Below are positions 32,884-40,736 of a stretch of 64,000 nt of DNA, one piece after another. This DNA is from Streptomyces filipinensis. GTDB lineage: Bacteria > Actinomycetota > Actinomycetes > Streptomycetales > Streptomycetaceae. The notes beneath the pieces are model-generated. The model ran no database searches and was not told the origin of the DNA. It saw only the letters and a list, made by a program, of their open reading frames with translations. The stretch covers positions 372,001 through 436,000 of the forward strand of contig NZ_BMTD01000001.1 of NCBI RefSeq assembly GCF_014649495.1, read 5' to 3'. The translations under genes were made by a program, and so were the position numbers. Numbering within the stretch: the first letter of the stretch is position 1; each line of letters starts with the position of its first letter.

Positions 32884-34974
32884 ATGGCCGCGGCGTTGGA
32901 GGACCCCGCGGACGCGGACCTGTCCCGGCTCGCCGAGCTGCACGGGGTCGCCACCTCCTACAGCCCCGCCCCGGGCCGCGACGTCCCGGTCCCCGCCTCC
33001 GCCGTGATCGCCGCCCTGGCCGCCCTGGGCGTCGACGCGGCCGGCCCCGGCGCCGTACGCACCGCGCTCGCCGTCCGGGAGCGCGAACTGAGCGAGCGCC
33101 TGCTGCCGCCGACGGTCGTGCACTGGGCCGGCGACCCGCGGGGACCCGCCGCCCTCACCGCGCTGCCGCCCGGCACGCGGCTACGCGTGCGGACCGAGGA
33201 GGGGGAGGAACGGGACGGGACCTGGAACCTCCCGCTCGGCGTGCACCGCCTGACCGCCGCCGCCCCCGACGGCCGCACCGGCCACGCCCGCCTCGTCGTC
33301 GCCCCCGACCGGCTGCCCGCCCCGCCCGGCCGCTCCCACGGCCTGCTCGTCCAGCTGTACTCCCTGCTCTCCCGCCGCTCCTGGGGCATGGGCGACCTCG
33401 GTGACCTCGCCGAGCTGGCCGGCTGGGCCGGACGCACCGCCGGCGCCGGATTCGTCCAGGTCAACCCGCTGCATGCGGCCGTACCCGGCGCCCCCACCGA
33501 CCCCTCCCCGTACCGCCCGTCGTCCCGCCGTTTCCCCGACCCCGTGCACCTGCGGATCGAGGACGTCCCCGAGTACGCGTACGTCCCGGACCGCGAGCGG
33601 CTGAACGGACTGCTGGAGCGGGCCGAGCGGCTGCGCGCCACCGTCCTCGACAAGGGCGCCCTCATCGACCGGGACGCGGTGTGGGAGCTGAAGCGGGAGG
33701 CACTGGAACTGGTACTCGCCGTCCCGCTGGGCCCCGGCCGCCGGGCCGCCTACGACGAGTTCCGCGCCGCCCAGGGCCAGGCCCTCGACGACCACGCCAC
33801 CTGGTACGCCCTCGCCGAGACCCACGGCTTCGACTGGCACCGCTGGCCCGGCGAACTGCGCGACCCCCGCTCGGCCGACACCGCCCGCGCCCGCGCCGAA
33901 CTCGCCGGCCGGGTCGAGTTCCACGCCCGCCTCGCCTGGCTCACCGACGGCCAGCTCCGGGCCGCCCAGCGCGCCGCCCGCGAGGCCGGGATGGCGGTCG
34001 GGATCGTGCACGACCTCGCCGTCGGCGTGCACCCGGACGGCGCCGACGCCTGGGCCCAGCAGGACGTGTTCGCCGCCGGCATGTCCGTCGGCGCCCCGCC
34101 CGATGCCTTCAACGCCCGCGGCCAGGACTGGGGCCTGCCGCCCTGGCGCCCGGACCGGCTCGCGGCCTGCGGGTACGCGCCGTACCGCGACCTGCTGCGC
34201 GCCCTCTTCCGCTACGCCGGCGCCCTGCGCGTCGACCACGTCATGGGCCTGTTCCGGCTGTGGTGGGTCCCGCAGGGCAGCCCGCCCACCGAGGGCACCT
34301 ACGTCCGCTACGACGCCGACGCCATGCTCGCGATCCTCGCCCTGGAGGCCACCCGTGCCGGGGCCGTCGTCATCGGCGAGGACCTCGGCACCGTCGAGCC
34401 GGGCGTGCGCGAGACGCTCGCGCGGCGCGGGGTGCTCGGCACCTCGGTGCTGTGGTTCGAACGCGACTGGGAGGGCGACGGCCGCCCGCTGCCGCCCGAC
34501 CGCTGGCGCGACGGCTGCCTGGCCACCGCCACCACCCACGACCTGCCGCCGACCGCCGCCCGGCTGACCGCCGACCACGTCGACCTGCGCGACCGCCTGG
34601 GCCTGCTCACCCGCCCGGCCACCGAGGAGCGGGCCGAGGCCACCGCCGACGCCGCCGAGTGGCTCGCCCTGCTCGGCAGCCTCGGCCTGCTGGACCTGAC
34701 GGCCGCCGGACCGCCCGGTACCGACGAGGAGGAGGAGATCCGCGCCGTCCACCGCTTCCTGCTGCGCACCCCGGCCCGGCTGATCGGCGTCTGGCTCCCG
34801 GACGGCGTCGGCGACCGGCGCCCGCAGAACCTGCCGGGGACCTGGGACCAGTACCCGAACTGGCGGCTGCCGATCGCGGACCGCCAGGGCCGCCCGGTGC
34901 CTCTGGAGGAACTGACGGCCGCCCCCCGGCTGAGGGCGCTGCTCGATGTGTTCACGCAGGCCAGGGAGGGGTGA
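32884..34974 (+). CDS. malQ: 4-alpha-glucanotransferase (amylomaltase)
   Basis: 696 aa, GH77. An N-terminal ~130-residue extension typical of actinobacterial MalQ precedes the TIM barrel. Landmarks: RRSWGMGDLGDLAEL, QVNPLHAAVPGAPTDPSPYR, ALRVDHVMGLFRLWW (containing the nucleophile Asp), VVIGEDLGTVEPGVRE (acid/base Glu), TATTHDLPPTAARLT and NLPGTWDQYPNWRLP. The enzyme transfers alpha-1,4-glucan segments between maltodextrins in the cytoplasm. Start ATG immediately abuts the stop of the small repeat peptide. No other maltose genes are near. Confidence 0.95.
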   Translation: MAAALEDPADADLSRLAELHGVATSYSPAPGRDVPVPASAVIAALAALGVDAAGPGAVRTALAVRERELSERLLPPTVVHWAGDPRGPAALTALPPGTRLRVRTEEGEERDGTWNLPLGVHRLTAAAPDGRTGHARLVVAPDRLPAPPGRSHGLLVQLYSLLSRRSWGMGDLGDLAELAGWAGRTAGAGFVQVNPLHAAVPGAPTDPSPYRPSSRRFPDPVHLRIEDVPEYAYVPDRERLNGLLERAERLRATVLDKGALIDRDAVWELKREALELVLAVPLGPGRRAAYDEFRAAQGQALDDHATWYALAETHGFDWHRWPGELRDPRSADTARARAELAGRVEFHARLAWLTDGQLRAAQRAAREAGMAVGIVHDLAVGVHPDGADAWAQQDVFAAGMSVGAPPDAFNARGQDWGLPPWRPDRLAACGYAPYRDLLRALFRYAGALRVDHVMGLFRLWWVPQGSPPTEGTYVRYDADAMLAILALEATRAGAVVIGEDLGTVEPGVRETLARRGVLGTSVLWFERDWEGDGRPLPPDRWRDGCLATATTHDLPPTAARLTADHVDLRDRLGLLTRPATEERAEATADAAEWLALLGSLGLLDLTAAGPPGTDEEEEIRAVHRFLLRTPARLIGVWLPDGVGDRRPQNLPGTWDQYPNWRLPIADRQGRPVPLEELTAAPRLRALLDVFTQAREG

Positions 34975-35032
34975 ACCCCCGCTAGTGGACCCCGGGCGCG
35001 CGTCCTTCCGGGTGATTCGCTAACTTGAGATC

Positions 35033-35308
35033 GTGGACAAGAAGAACGCCCTGCGCGCCGGCGCCCTGGCCGCCGGCACGACGCTGATGATGCTGCTCAT
35101 GTCGTCCCCCGCGCTCGCGCTGACCCGCGACGACGGCGACGACCCCGGCCATGGTCTGAGCGTCATCCAGACGCTGGGCCTCTACGTGCTGATCCCGCTG
35201 GCGCTGTTCGTGGTGATCGCCGGTCTGGTGATGATGCTCGACAAGTCCAAGATCAGGGTCATCGCCCCCTCGGCCAAGGCCAGGGCGAAGTCCGGGGCCA
35301 AGGCCTGA
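35033..35308 (+). CDS. Small membrane protein, unknown function (91 aa)
   Basis: Begins with GTG at 35033. A hydrophobic segment (ALAAGTTLMMLLMSSPALAL, residues ~11-30) looks like a signal peptide or first helix. Then a short acidic loop (RDDGDDPGHG), a second helix (LYVLIPLALFVVIAGLVMML, ~47-68) and a basic tail (AKARAKSGAKA). Probably a tail-inside inner-membrane protein. No family recognised, though such two-helix proteins are common in Streptomyces. Followed by a two-part hairpin terminator. Confidence 0.75.
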   Translation: MDKKNALRAGALAAGTTLMMLLMSSPALALTRDDGDDPGHGLSVIQTLGLYVLIPLALFVVIAGLVMMLDKSKIRVIAPSAKARAKSGAKA

Positions 35309-35326
35309 CCGGACACCGGTTCCGCC

Positions 35327-35395
35327 GCCGGGGGCGCCTGTCCTCCCGTTGGTACGCGCGCACGCCGTACCCCGGGTGAGACCGGCGCCCCCGGC
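35327..35395 (+). terminator. Branched hairpin terminator after the small membrane protein
   Basis: Outer arms GCCGGGGGCGCC (35327-35338) and GGCGCCCCCGGC (35384-35395) are perfectly complementary. An inner GGTACG/CGTACC hairpin sits in the loop. TTTT follows at 35397-35400. Confidence 0.65.
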
Positions 35396-35408
35396 GTTTT
35401 CCCGCCCC

Positions 35409-35524
35409 GGGGTTCCGGCTCTCCGGCCTGGGGTCTCGGCTCTTCGGCCTGGGATTTTGGCTCCTCGGCCTGGGGTTCCGGCTCTCCGGCCCCGGGATCC
35501 GGCTCTCCGGTTCAGGGATTCGGC
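35409..35524. repeat. 21-base tandem repeat running into the TetR gene 3' end
   Basis: Five units of 21 bases (starting 35409, 35430, 35451, 35472, 35493) plus a partial sixth, consensus GGGGTTCCGGCTCTCCGGCCT. The stop codon of the leftward TetR gene lies at 35512-35514, inside the array. Confidence 0.85.
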
Positions 35525-36090
35525 GCGGTCAGATACCGCTGCACGGTCGGCCCGAGCCACGCCAGCAGCTCCTCGCGGGTCAGCTCCCGCGCCGGCGGCA
35601 GCCGCAGCACATAGCGGGTCAGGGCCAGCCCGAGCAGCTGGGCGGCACACAGCGCGGCCCGGGCGGGGGCCTGCTCGGGGTCGGGGCACACCTGCCGGGC
35701 CACCGGCAGCAGCTGGTCCCGGAAGATGCCCTGCATCCGCTCGGCCCCGGCCTGGTTGGTGGCGCCGACCCGCAGGACGGCCGTGAGCTCCTCGTTCTCC
35801 TCCCACAGGCCCAGGAAGTGGGCCACCAGAGCCCGTCCGGCCTCGTCCCGCGGCACGCGCGCCAGGTCGGGCAGCCGCAGGTCCAGCGCGACGGCCGCCG
35901 CGAACAGTCCCTCCTTGCTGCCGTAGTAGCGCATCACCATCGACGGGTCGATACGCGCGTCCTTCGCGATCGCCCGGATGGTGGCCCGGTCGTAGCCGTC
36001 GGCGGCGAACCGTTCGCGGGCGGCGGCGAGGATGGCGGTACGGGTGGCGTCGGAGCGGCGTGCGGGGCTGGTCTTCGTGCCGTCGGTCAT
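35512..36090 (-). CDS. TetR-family transcriptional repressor
   Basis: 192 aa. The N-terminal helix-turn-helix reads TRTAILAAARERFAADGYDR, then ATIRAIAKDARIDPSMVMRY. The remainder is the all-helical ligand-binding domain (LVAHFLGLWEENEELTAVLR; LLGLALTRYVLRLPPARELT). It is divergent from the FAD monooxygenase gene at 36220, and the 130-base gap is filled with inverted CCAAC/GTTGG motifs. It therefore almost certainly represses itself and the monooxygenase and is released by a small hydrophobic compound. ATG at 36090. Confidence 0.92.
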   Translation of the reverse strand: MTDGTKTSPARRSDATRTAILAAARERFAADGYDRATIRAIAKDARIDPSMVMRYYGSKEGLFAAAVALDLRLPDLARVPRDEAGRALVAHFLGLWEENEELTAVLRVGATNQAGAERMQGIFRDQLLPVARQVCPDPEQAPARAALCAAQLLGLALTRYVLRLPPARELTREELLAWLGPTVQRYLTAPNP

Positions 36091-36204
36091 GCCAACGAGC
36101 GTAGGCCAACATACGTAGGCCAACAAGTGTTGACCCCTACCGGACAGTCCCCTTACGCTGGCCAACAAGCGTTGACCAACGCCCGTTGGCCAACGAATGT
36201 TGGC
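36091..36204. promoter_or_regulatory. Array of TetR operator motifs (CCAAC/GTTGG)
   Basis: At least four palindromic sites lie between the divergent start codons: GGCCAACAAGTGTTGACC near 36119-36136, GGCCAACAAGCGTTGACC near 36160-36177, CCAACGCCCGTTGG near 36176-36189 and GCCAACGAATGTTGGC near 36189-36204. Half-sites GGCCAACATACGTAGG and GCCAACGAGCGTAGGC lie next to the tetR start. The density is unusual and suggests cooperative binding. Confidence 0.75.
36130..36159 (+). promoter_or_regulatory. Probable promoter of the FAD monooxygenase
   Basis: TTGACC at 36130-36135 and TACGCT at 36154-36159, 18 bases apart. The -35 lies inside an operator palindrome and the next operators begin at 36160, so repressor binding would block RNA polymerase. 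Confidence 0.5.
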
Positions 36205-36219
36205 GCCCAGGAGGCCACC

Positions 36220-37707
36220 ATGACCGGCACCAAGGGACACAGCCCGCAGCACGTCATCGTCGTCGGCTCCGGCCCCACCGGCCTGCTCCTCGCCGGTGAT
36301 CTCGCCGCTGCCGGCGTCCCGGTGACCGTCCTCGAAAAGCGCCCCCGGAAGATCAGCAACCTCTCCCGCGCCTTCGTCCTGCACGCCCGCACCCTCGAAC
36401 AGCTCGACGCCCGTGGTCTCGCCGACGACCTGGAGGCCGTGGGGCAGCCCCTGGACCGCCTGCGTCTGTTCGGCCGCCTCACCGTCGACCTCGGCGTCCT
36501 CCCCTCCCGCTTCCGCCATCTGCTCGTCCTCCCGCAGTACGAGGTCGAGAAGGTCCTGGAGCGGCGCGCGGTCGCGGCGGGCGCCGGCTTCCGGTACGAG
36601 ACCGAGCTGACCGGGCTCGCCCAGGACGCCGACGGGGTGACCGTCGAGGTGCGCGGGCCGCGGGGGCGTGCGGAGAGTCTGCGTGCGGCGTACGTCGTCG
36701 GCGCCGACGGCATGCGCAGCGGCGTACGGGACGCGATCGGGCTGCCGTTTCCGGGCAGGTCGGTGATCCGGTCGGTCGTCCTCGCCGACGTCAGGCTCGC
36801 CGAGAAGCCGCCGGCCCTGCTCACCGTCAACGCCGTCGGCGACGCCTTCGCCTTCCTCGCGCCGTTCGGCGACGGCTACTACCGGGTGATCGGCTGGCAC
36901 CGCGGCCGTGACGTCGCCGACGACGCGCCGCTGGACCTGGCCGAGGTCCAGGAGATCACCCGCCTCGCCCTCGGCCGGGACTTCGGGATGCACGACGCCC
37001 GCTGGATGTCCCGCTTCCACAGCGACGAACGGCAGGCGCCCGCCTACCGGGTCGGGCGGGTGTTCCTGGCCGGCGACGCCGCGCACGTGCACACCCCGGC
37101 CGGCGGCCAGGGCATGAACACCGGGCTCCAGGACGCGGCCAACCTGAGCTGGAAGCTGGCGGCCGTCGTCACCGGGCAGGCGGACCCCGCGCTGCTCGGC
37201 ACCTACCAGGCCGAGCGCCACCCGGTGGGCCGGGCGGTGCTGCGCAGCAGCGGCGGGATCGTCCGCCTCGCCATGGCCAAGCGCCCCTGGACCCTCGCGG
37301 CCCGCGCCGCGCTCACCGCGTTCCTGGGCGCCGTGGGTCCCGCCCGGCGCGCGGTCGCCGCCCAGGTCACCGGCATCGGCTACCGCTACCCCGCGCCCCG
37401 GGGCGCCCACCCGCTGACCGGTACCCGCGTCCCGGACGTCGCCCTGGCCAGCGGCACTCGCCTGTACGAGGCGCTGCGCGGTGGCCGGTTCGTCCTGATC
37501 ACACCGGAGCCGTACGAGGTGGGGGCCGGCCGTGCGGACCGGCCGGCCGTGGCGCGCTGGGCGAGCGACCGCCGTACGACCGTGCTGGTCCGGCCCGACG
37601 GATACGCGGCCTGGGCCGCCGACTCGGCCACCGCGGCGGACATCGAGGCGGCGCTGGCCGCCCACCCGGGGGCCCGGCGCCCCGCCTCCCTGGAAGGGGA
37701 CCAGTAG
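36220..37707 (+). CDS. FAD-dependent aromatic monooxygenase (PHBH/rifampicin-monooxygenase type)
   Basis: 495 aa flavoprotein of group A. The N-terminus HVIVVGSGPTGLLLAGDL is the FAD-binding GxGxxG fold; the middle DG motif reads YVVGADGMRSGVR; the GD motif is RVFLAGDAAHVHTPAGGQGM. The C-terminal ~110 residues form the thioredoxin-like extra domain seen in PgaE, RdmE or rifampicin monooxygenases (PHPLTGTR-like region, TVLVRPDGYAAWA). NADPH-dependent hydroxylation of an aromatic compound is expected: either detoxification or tailoring. Because it is controlled by a divergent TetR gene and stands outside a biosynthetic cluster, resistance or detoxification is the more likely role. ATG at 36220 with CAGGAGG upstream. 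Confidence 0.9.
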   Translation: MTGTKGHSPQHVIVVGSGPTGLLLAGDLAAAGVPVTVLEKRPRKISNLSRAFVLHARTLEQLDARGLADDLEAVGQPLDRLRLFGRLTVDLGVLPSRFRHLLVLPQYEVEKVLERRAVAAGAGFRYETELTGLAQDADGVTVEVRGPRGRAESLRAAYVVGADGMRSGVRDAIGLPFPGRSVIRSVVLADVRLAEKPPALLTVNAVGDAFAFLAPFGDGYYRVIGWHRGRDVADDAPLDLAEVQEITRLALGRDFGMHDARWMSRFHSDERQAPAYRVGRVFLAGDAAHVHTPAGGQGMNTGLQDAANLSWKLAAVVTGQADPALLGTYQAERHPVGRAVLRSSGGIVRLAMAKRPWTLAARAALTAFLGAVGPARRAVAAQVTGIGYRYPAPRGAHPLTGTRVPDVALASGTRLYEALRGGRFVLITPEPYEVGAGRADRPAVARWASDRRTTVLVRPDGYAAWAADSATAADIEAALAAHPGARRPASLEGDQ

Positions 37708-37770
37708 CCCGCCTCCCTGGAAGGGGACCAGTGCCCCGCCTCCCCGGAAGGGGACTAGTGTCCCGCCTCC
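37681..37770. repeat. 27-base tandem repeat across two convergent gene ends
   Basis: Units start at 37681, 37708 and 37735, with a partial fourth at 37762; the core is CCTCCCTGGAAGGGGACCAG. The monooxygenase stop (37705-37707) ends the first unit exactly, and the leftward MarR stop (37755-37757) lies in the third. Each unit contains CTGGAAGGGGACCAG. Confidence 0.85.
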
Positions 37771-38273
37771 TCGGTGGACGACAGCAACTGCCGCAACAGG
37801 TCGGCCAGTTGGCCGGCCTGCTCGCTGTCGAAGGGGGACAGGGCCTCGGTCTGGACCGCGAGGCCCGCGCCGACCGCCCGGTCGATGACGTCCAGCCCCT
37901 TCTCGGTCAGGGTCACCTGAAGGGCGCGCCGGTCGTGCGGGTCGGGGGAGCGGCGCAGCAGACCGGCCTTCTCCAGCTTGTCGAGACGGCCGGTCATGCC
38001 GCCGGTGGTGAGCATGAGAGTGGCCGACAGCTGGCGCGGTGAGAGGGTGTACGGCTCGCCTGAGCGGCGCAGGGTCGAGAGCACGTCGAACTCGCCGCGG
38101 GAGATGCCGTAGGGGCGGTACGCCTCCTCCATGCGGTCGCCCATGGTGCGCGAGAGGCGGTAGATCCGGCCGAACACCTCCATCGCCCTGGTGTCGAGGT
38201 CGGGCCGGACGACGGCCCACTGGTCGATGATCGCGTCGACGGGATCCCTGTGCTGCTGCGGGCCTTCGTTCAT
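37755..38273 (-). CDS. MarR-family transcriptional regulator
   Basis: 172 aa. The winged helix reads YGISRGEFDVLSTLRRSGEP, LSPRQLSATLMLTTGGMTGR and LDKLEKAGLLRRSPDPHDRR (the basic wing). Dimerising helices flank it. It is divergent from the MFS exporter gene at 38380. A perfect 12-bp-arm palindrome lies in the gap, so it presumably represses both directions. ATG at 38273. The 3' end lies in a short tandem repeat shared with the converging monooxygenase. Confidence 0.93.
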   Translation of the reverse strand: MNEGPQQHRDPVDAIIDQWAVVRPDLDTRAMEVFGRIYRLSRTMGDRMEEAYRPYGISRGEFDVLSTLRRSGEPYTLSPRQLSATLMLTTGGMTGRLDKLEKAGLLRRSPDPHDRRALQVTLTEKGLDVIDRAVGAGLAVQTEALSPFDSEQAGQLADLLRQLLSSTEEAGH

Positions 38274-38324
38274 GGGCCGAGTATTCCTCGCTCGATGGTC
38301 ACCCGCAAGAAAGTGACTTGCTGA

Positions 38325-38350
38325 AAAGTAGCTTAGTGCTAAGCTACTTT
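38325..38350. promoter_or_regulatory. MarR operator overlapping the exporter promoter
   Basis: Arms AAAGTAGCTTAG (38325-38336) and CTAAGCTACTTT (38339-38350) are perfectly complementary with TG between. A possible promoter for the MFS gene, TTGCTG (38318-38323) and TAAGCT (38340-38345), 16 bases apart, overlaps it. Confidence 0.8.
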
Positions 38351-38379
38351 CGAGCAAGCTAATCAGGAGGGGGTCCAGG

Positions 38380-39780
38380 ATGAAGAGGACGAACAGCGGG
38401 AGCCGCGTGGACGACCGTGTCCCGCACGAGTGGGTGCTGCCCGTCACCGCCGCCGTCAACGGCGTCGGCACCGGCATGTACGTCCCGTTCACACTGGTCT
38501 TCTTCCACGCCGTCACCGGGCTGTCCTTCACGCTCGTGGGCGCCGTGCTCACCGCCACCGGGCTCGCGGGCATCGCCGCACTGCCGCTCGCCGGGACGGC
38601 GGTGGACCGGTACGGCGCCAAGCGCGTGCAGTACGTGCTGAACGGCGTCCGGGTCGCCGGCTTCGCCCTCTACCCCTTCGCCCACTCCCTCGCCGCCTTC
38701 GCGGCCGTCGCCCTGGTCACGGCCGCCGCCGACCGGGCCTTCCCCGCCGCGCAGCAGTCCCTGATCGGCGAGGTGGCGCGCGGCACGGGCCGGGACCGGC
38801 TGCAGGCGTCGACGCGGGCGCTGCAGAACGCGGGCAACGGCGCGGGAGCGCTGCTGGCCACGCTGGTCATCTCCCTCGCGGGCAGCGCCGGTTACACCTG
38901 GGCGGCCTGGGGCAACGCCCTGTCCTTCGCGCTCGCGGCGCTGCTGCTGCGGCCCCTGCGCCCCGTGCCGCCGACGCGTACGGCGGCCGAGGCCCTCGCC
39001 CCGCGCCGGGCGGGCGCCGGCTACCGGCTCGTCCTCGCCGACCGGCCCTTCCTGGTCGTCACCGGCGCCAACTTCCTGAACGCGCTGAGCTATTCGGCCC
39101 TGTCGGTCCTCTTCCCGCTGTTCCTGGTGGAGTGGCTGCACGGCCCCGCGGTGCTCACCGGTGCCGCGTTCACCCTCAACACCGTGCTGTGCGCGGTGGC
39201 CGGGGTCGGCGTCGGCGCGCGGGTCCGCAGGACCGGCGCCCGGCGCACCCGCGCCGCGGCGCTGGGCGGGGGCCTGTTCGCGGCCGCCTTCGCCGCACAG
39301 ATCGTGCTCGGCACCGTGCGGCCCGCGTCGGCCACGGTCCTGGGCGGCGCCCTCGTCGCCGTGGTCGTCCTCTACACCGTCGGCGAGCTGATCCACAGTC
39401 CCGCCTCCCAGGTGCTCGCGGTCGAGGCGGCGCCCGAGGAGGTGCGCGGCCGGTATCTGGCGGCGTACCAGATGTCGTGGTCGCTGGCGAAGGCGGTGGC
39501 GCCCTCCCTGTTCACGGCCCTGCTCGCGCTGGACGGCCGGGCGCCGTGGGCGGTCCTCGTCGTCACCTCGGCGGTGGCCGCCGCGCTGCTGATCCGCACG
39601 GAGGACCGCCTGCCGGCGGCGGCGGTACGACCGCTGCCGGCCCCGACGCCCCACCGCGGCGGCACCCCCGCCCCGGCCCCGGCCCCCGCCCCGGCCCCGG
39701 CCCCCGTCCCGGCCGCGGTCCCCGTCCTGGCCGCTGGTTCTGCCCCCGTCGTCGTCCAGCCGGAAAGGACCCGGTCATGA
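38380..39780 (+). CDS. Major facilitator superfamily exporter
   Basis: 466 aa, twelve predicted helices. Helices 1-2 include VLPVTAAVNGVGTGMYVPFT and TLVGAVLTATGLAGIAAL, with the loop motif A-like GTAVDRYGAKRV. Later VALVTAAADRAFPAAQQSLI and ARALQNAGNGAGALLATL are typical of drug/sugar exporters. The last ~45 residues are a Pro/Ala repeat (APAPAPAPAPAP) with no membrane character. Start ATG at 38380 with AGGAGGGGG upstream. It overlaps the next gene by ATGA. Regulated by the divergent MarR; probably multidrug or metabolite efflux. Confidence 0.9.
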   Translation: MKRTNSGSRVDDRVPHEWVLPVTAAVNGVGTGMYVPFTLVFFHAVTGLSFTLVGAVLTATGLAGIAALPLAGTAVDRYGAKRVQYVLNGVRVAGFALYPFAHSLAAFAAVALVTAAADRAFPAAQQSLIGEVARGTGRDRLQASTRALQNAGNGAGALLATLVISLAGSAGYTWAAWGNALSFALAALLLRPLRPVPPTRTAAEALAPRRAGAGYRLVLADRPFLVVTGANFLNALSYSALSVLFPLFLVEWLHGPAVLTGAAFTLNTVLCAVAGVGVGARVRRTGARRTRAAALGGGLFAAAFAAQIVLGTVRPASATVLGGALVAVVVLYTVGELIHSPASQVLAVEAAPEEVRGRYLAAYQMSWSLAKAVAPSLFTALLALDGRAPWAVLVVTSAVAAALLIRTEDRLPAAAVRPLPAPTPHRGGTPAPAPAPAPAPAPVPAAVPVLAAGSAPVVVQPERTRS

Positions 39781-40703
39781 GACGGTCCGTCACCGTTCTG
39801 CTCACCGCCCTCGCCCCCGTCTCCTGGGGCACCACCTACGCCGTCACCACCGAGTTCCTGCCGCCGGGCCGGCCCCTGTTCACGGCGCTGCTGCGGGCCC
39901 TGCCCGCCGGCCTGGTCCTGCTGGCGCTGACCCGGAAGCTGCCGCGCGGCGGCTGGTGGTGGCGGGCGGCGGCGCTCGGCGCGCTGAACATCGGGGTCTT
40001 CTTCCCGCTGCTGTTCGTGTCGGCGTACCGGCTGCCCGGTGGCATGGCCGCCGTGGTCGGCTCGGTCCAGCCGCTGTTCGTCCTCGGCCTCTCGGCGCTG
40101 CTGCTCGGACAGCGACCGGCTCCGCGCTCGCTCGTCACCGGTGTCGTCGCGGCGCTCGGCGTCAGCCTCGTCGTGCTGGAGGGCACCGGAACGCTCGACG
40201 CCGTCGGGGTGCTCGCGGCCGTCGCCGCCACCGCCTCGATGGCCGCCGGTACGGTCCTGACCAAGCGGTGGGGCCGTCCGGACGGGGTCGGTCCGCTGGC
40301 CCTCACCGCCTGGCAGCTCACCGCGGGCGGCCTGCTCATCGCGCCGGTCGCCTTCCTGGCCGAGGGGGCGCCGCCCGCCCTGGACGGCCGTGCCGCCGGC
40401 GGCTGCGCGTACCTGGCGCTGGCCAACACGGCGGTGGCGTACTGGCTGTGGTTCCGCGGCATCGGCCGGCTCAGCGCCCCCCAGGTCGCCTTCCTCGGCC
40501 CGCTCTCCCCGCTGACCGCGGCCGTCGTCGGCTGGGCGGCCCTCGGTCAGACGCTCACACCGGTGCAGCTGTCGGGGATGGCGCTGGCGTTCGGCGCCAC
40601 GCTGGCGGGCCAGTACGGAAGCCGGCCCCGACCGTTCAGTTCCGCTGAAAAGAACAGTCGAAAACTTTCGATGGACCTGACAGAAGGTCCGCTGCGACGG
40701 TAG
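39777..40703 (+). CDS. EamA/DMT-superfamily exporter
   Basis: 308 aa with ten predicted helices in two EamA repeats (residues ~1-135 and ~145-285). Landmarks: LLTALAPVSWGTTYAVTTEF, ALNIGVFFPLLFVSAY, AAVVGSVQPLFVLGLSALLL, ANTAVAYWLWFRGI and FLGPLSPLTAAVVGWAALGQ. Exports amino acids or drugs; substrate unknown. Start overlaps the MFS stop (ATGA). The last ~20 residues (FSSAEKNSRKLSMDLTEGPL) are hydrophilic and A/T-rich in DNA, and the reading frame crosses a perfect TCGAAA/TTTCGA palindrome, so the 3' end may be recently acquired or contain a regulatory site for the next gene. Confidence 0.88.
   Translation: MRRSVTVLLTALAPVSWGTTYAVTTEFLPPGRPLFTALLRALPAGLVLLALTRKLPRGGWWWRAAALGALNIGVFFPLLFVSAYRLPGGMAAVVGSVQPLFVLGLSALLLGQRPAPRSLVTGVVAALGVSLVVLEGTGTLDAVGVLAAVAATASMAAGTVLTKRWGRPDGVGPLALTAWQLTAGGLLIAPVAFLAEGAPPALDGRAAGGCAYLALANTAVAYWLWFRGIGRLSAPQVAFLGPLSPLTAAVVGWAALGQTLTPVQLSGMALAFGATLAGQYGSRPRPFSSAEKNSRKLSMDLTEGPLRR
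40658..40671. promoter_or_regulatory. Palindrome TCGAAA-AC-TTTCGA near the second EamA gene
   Basis: A perfect 6-bp-arm palindrome in a local A/T-rich patch (about 40645-40690) 66 bases upstream of the next start codon. It resembles CGAAA-N-TTTCG operators bound by LacI-type regulators in actinobacteria, though with two spacer bases. It overlaps the last codons of the upstream EamA gene. Confidence 0.4.
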
Positions 40704-40736
40704 GAGCACGCATCCCTCCCCGCCGAAAGGAACCCT

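Noticed and set aside
36091-36204. Short CCAAC repeats considered as CRISPR or integron sites
   Set aside because: Spacing is irregular, the motifs are inverted pairs, and they lie between divergent tetR and its target: operator sites.
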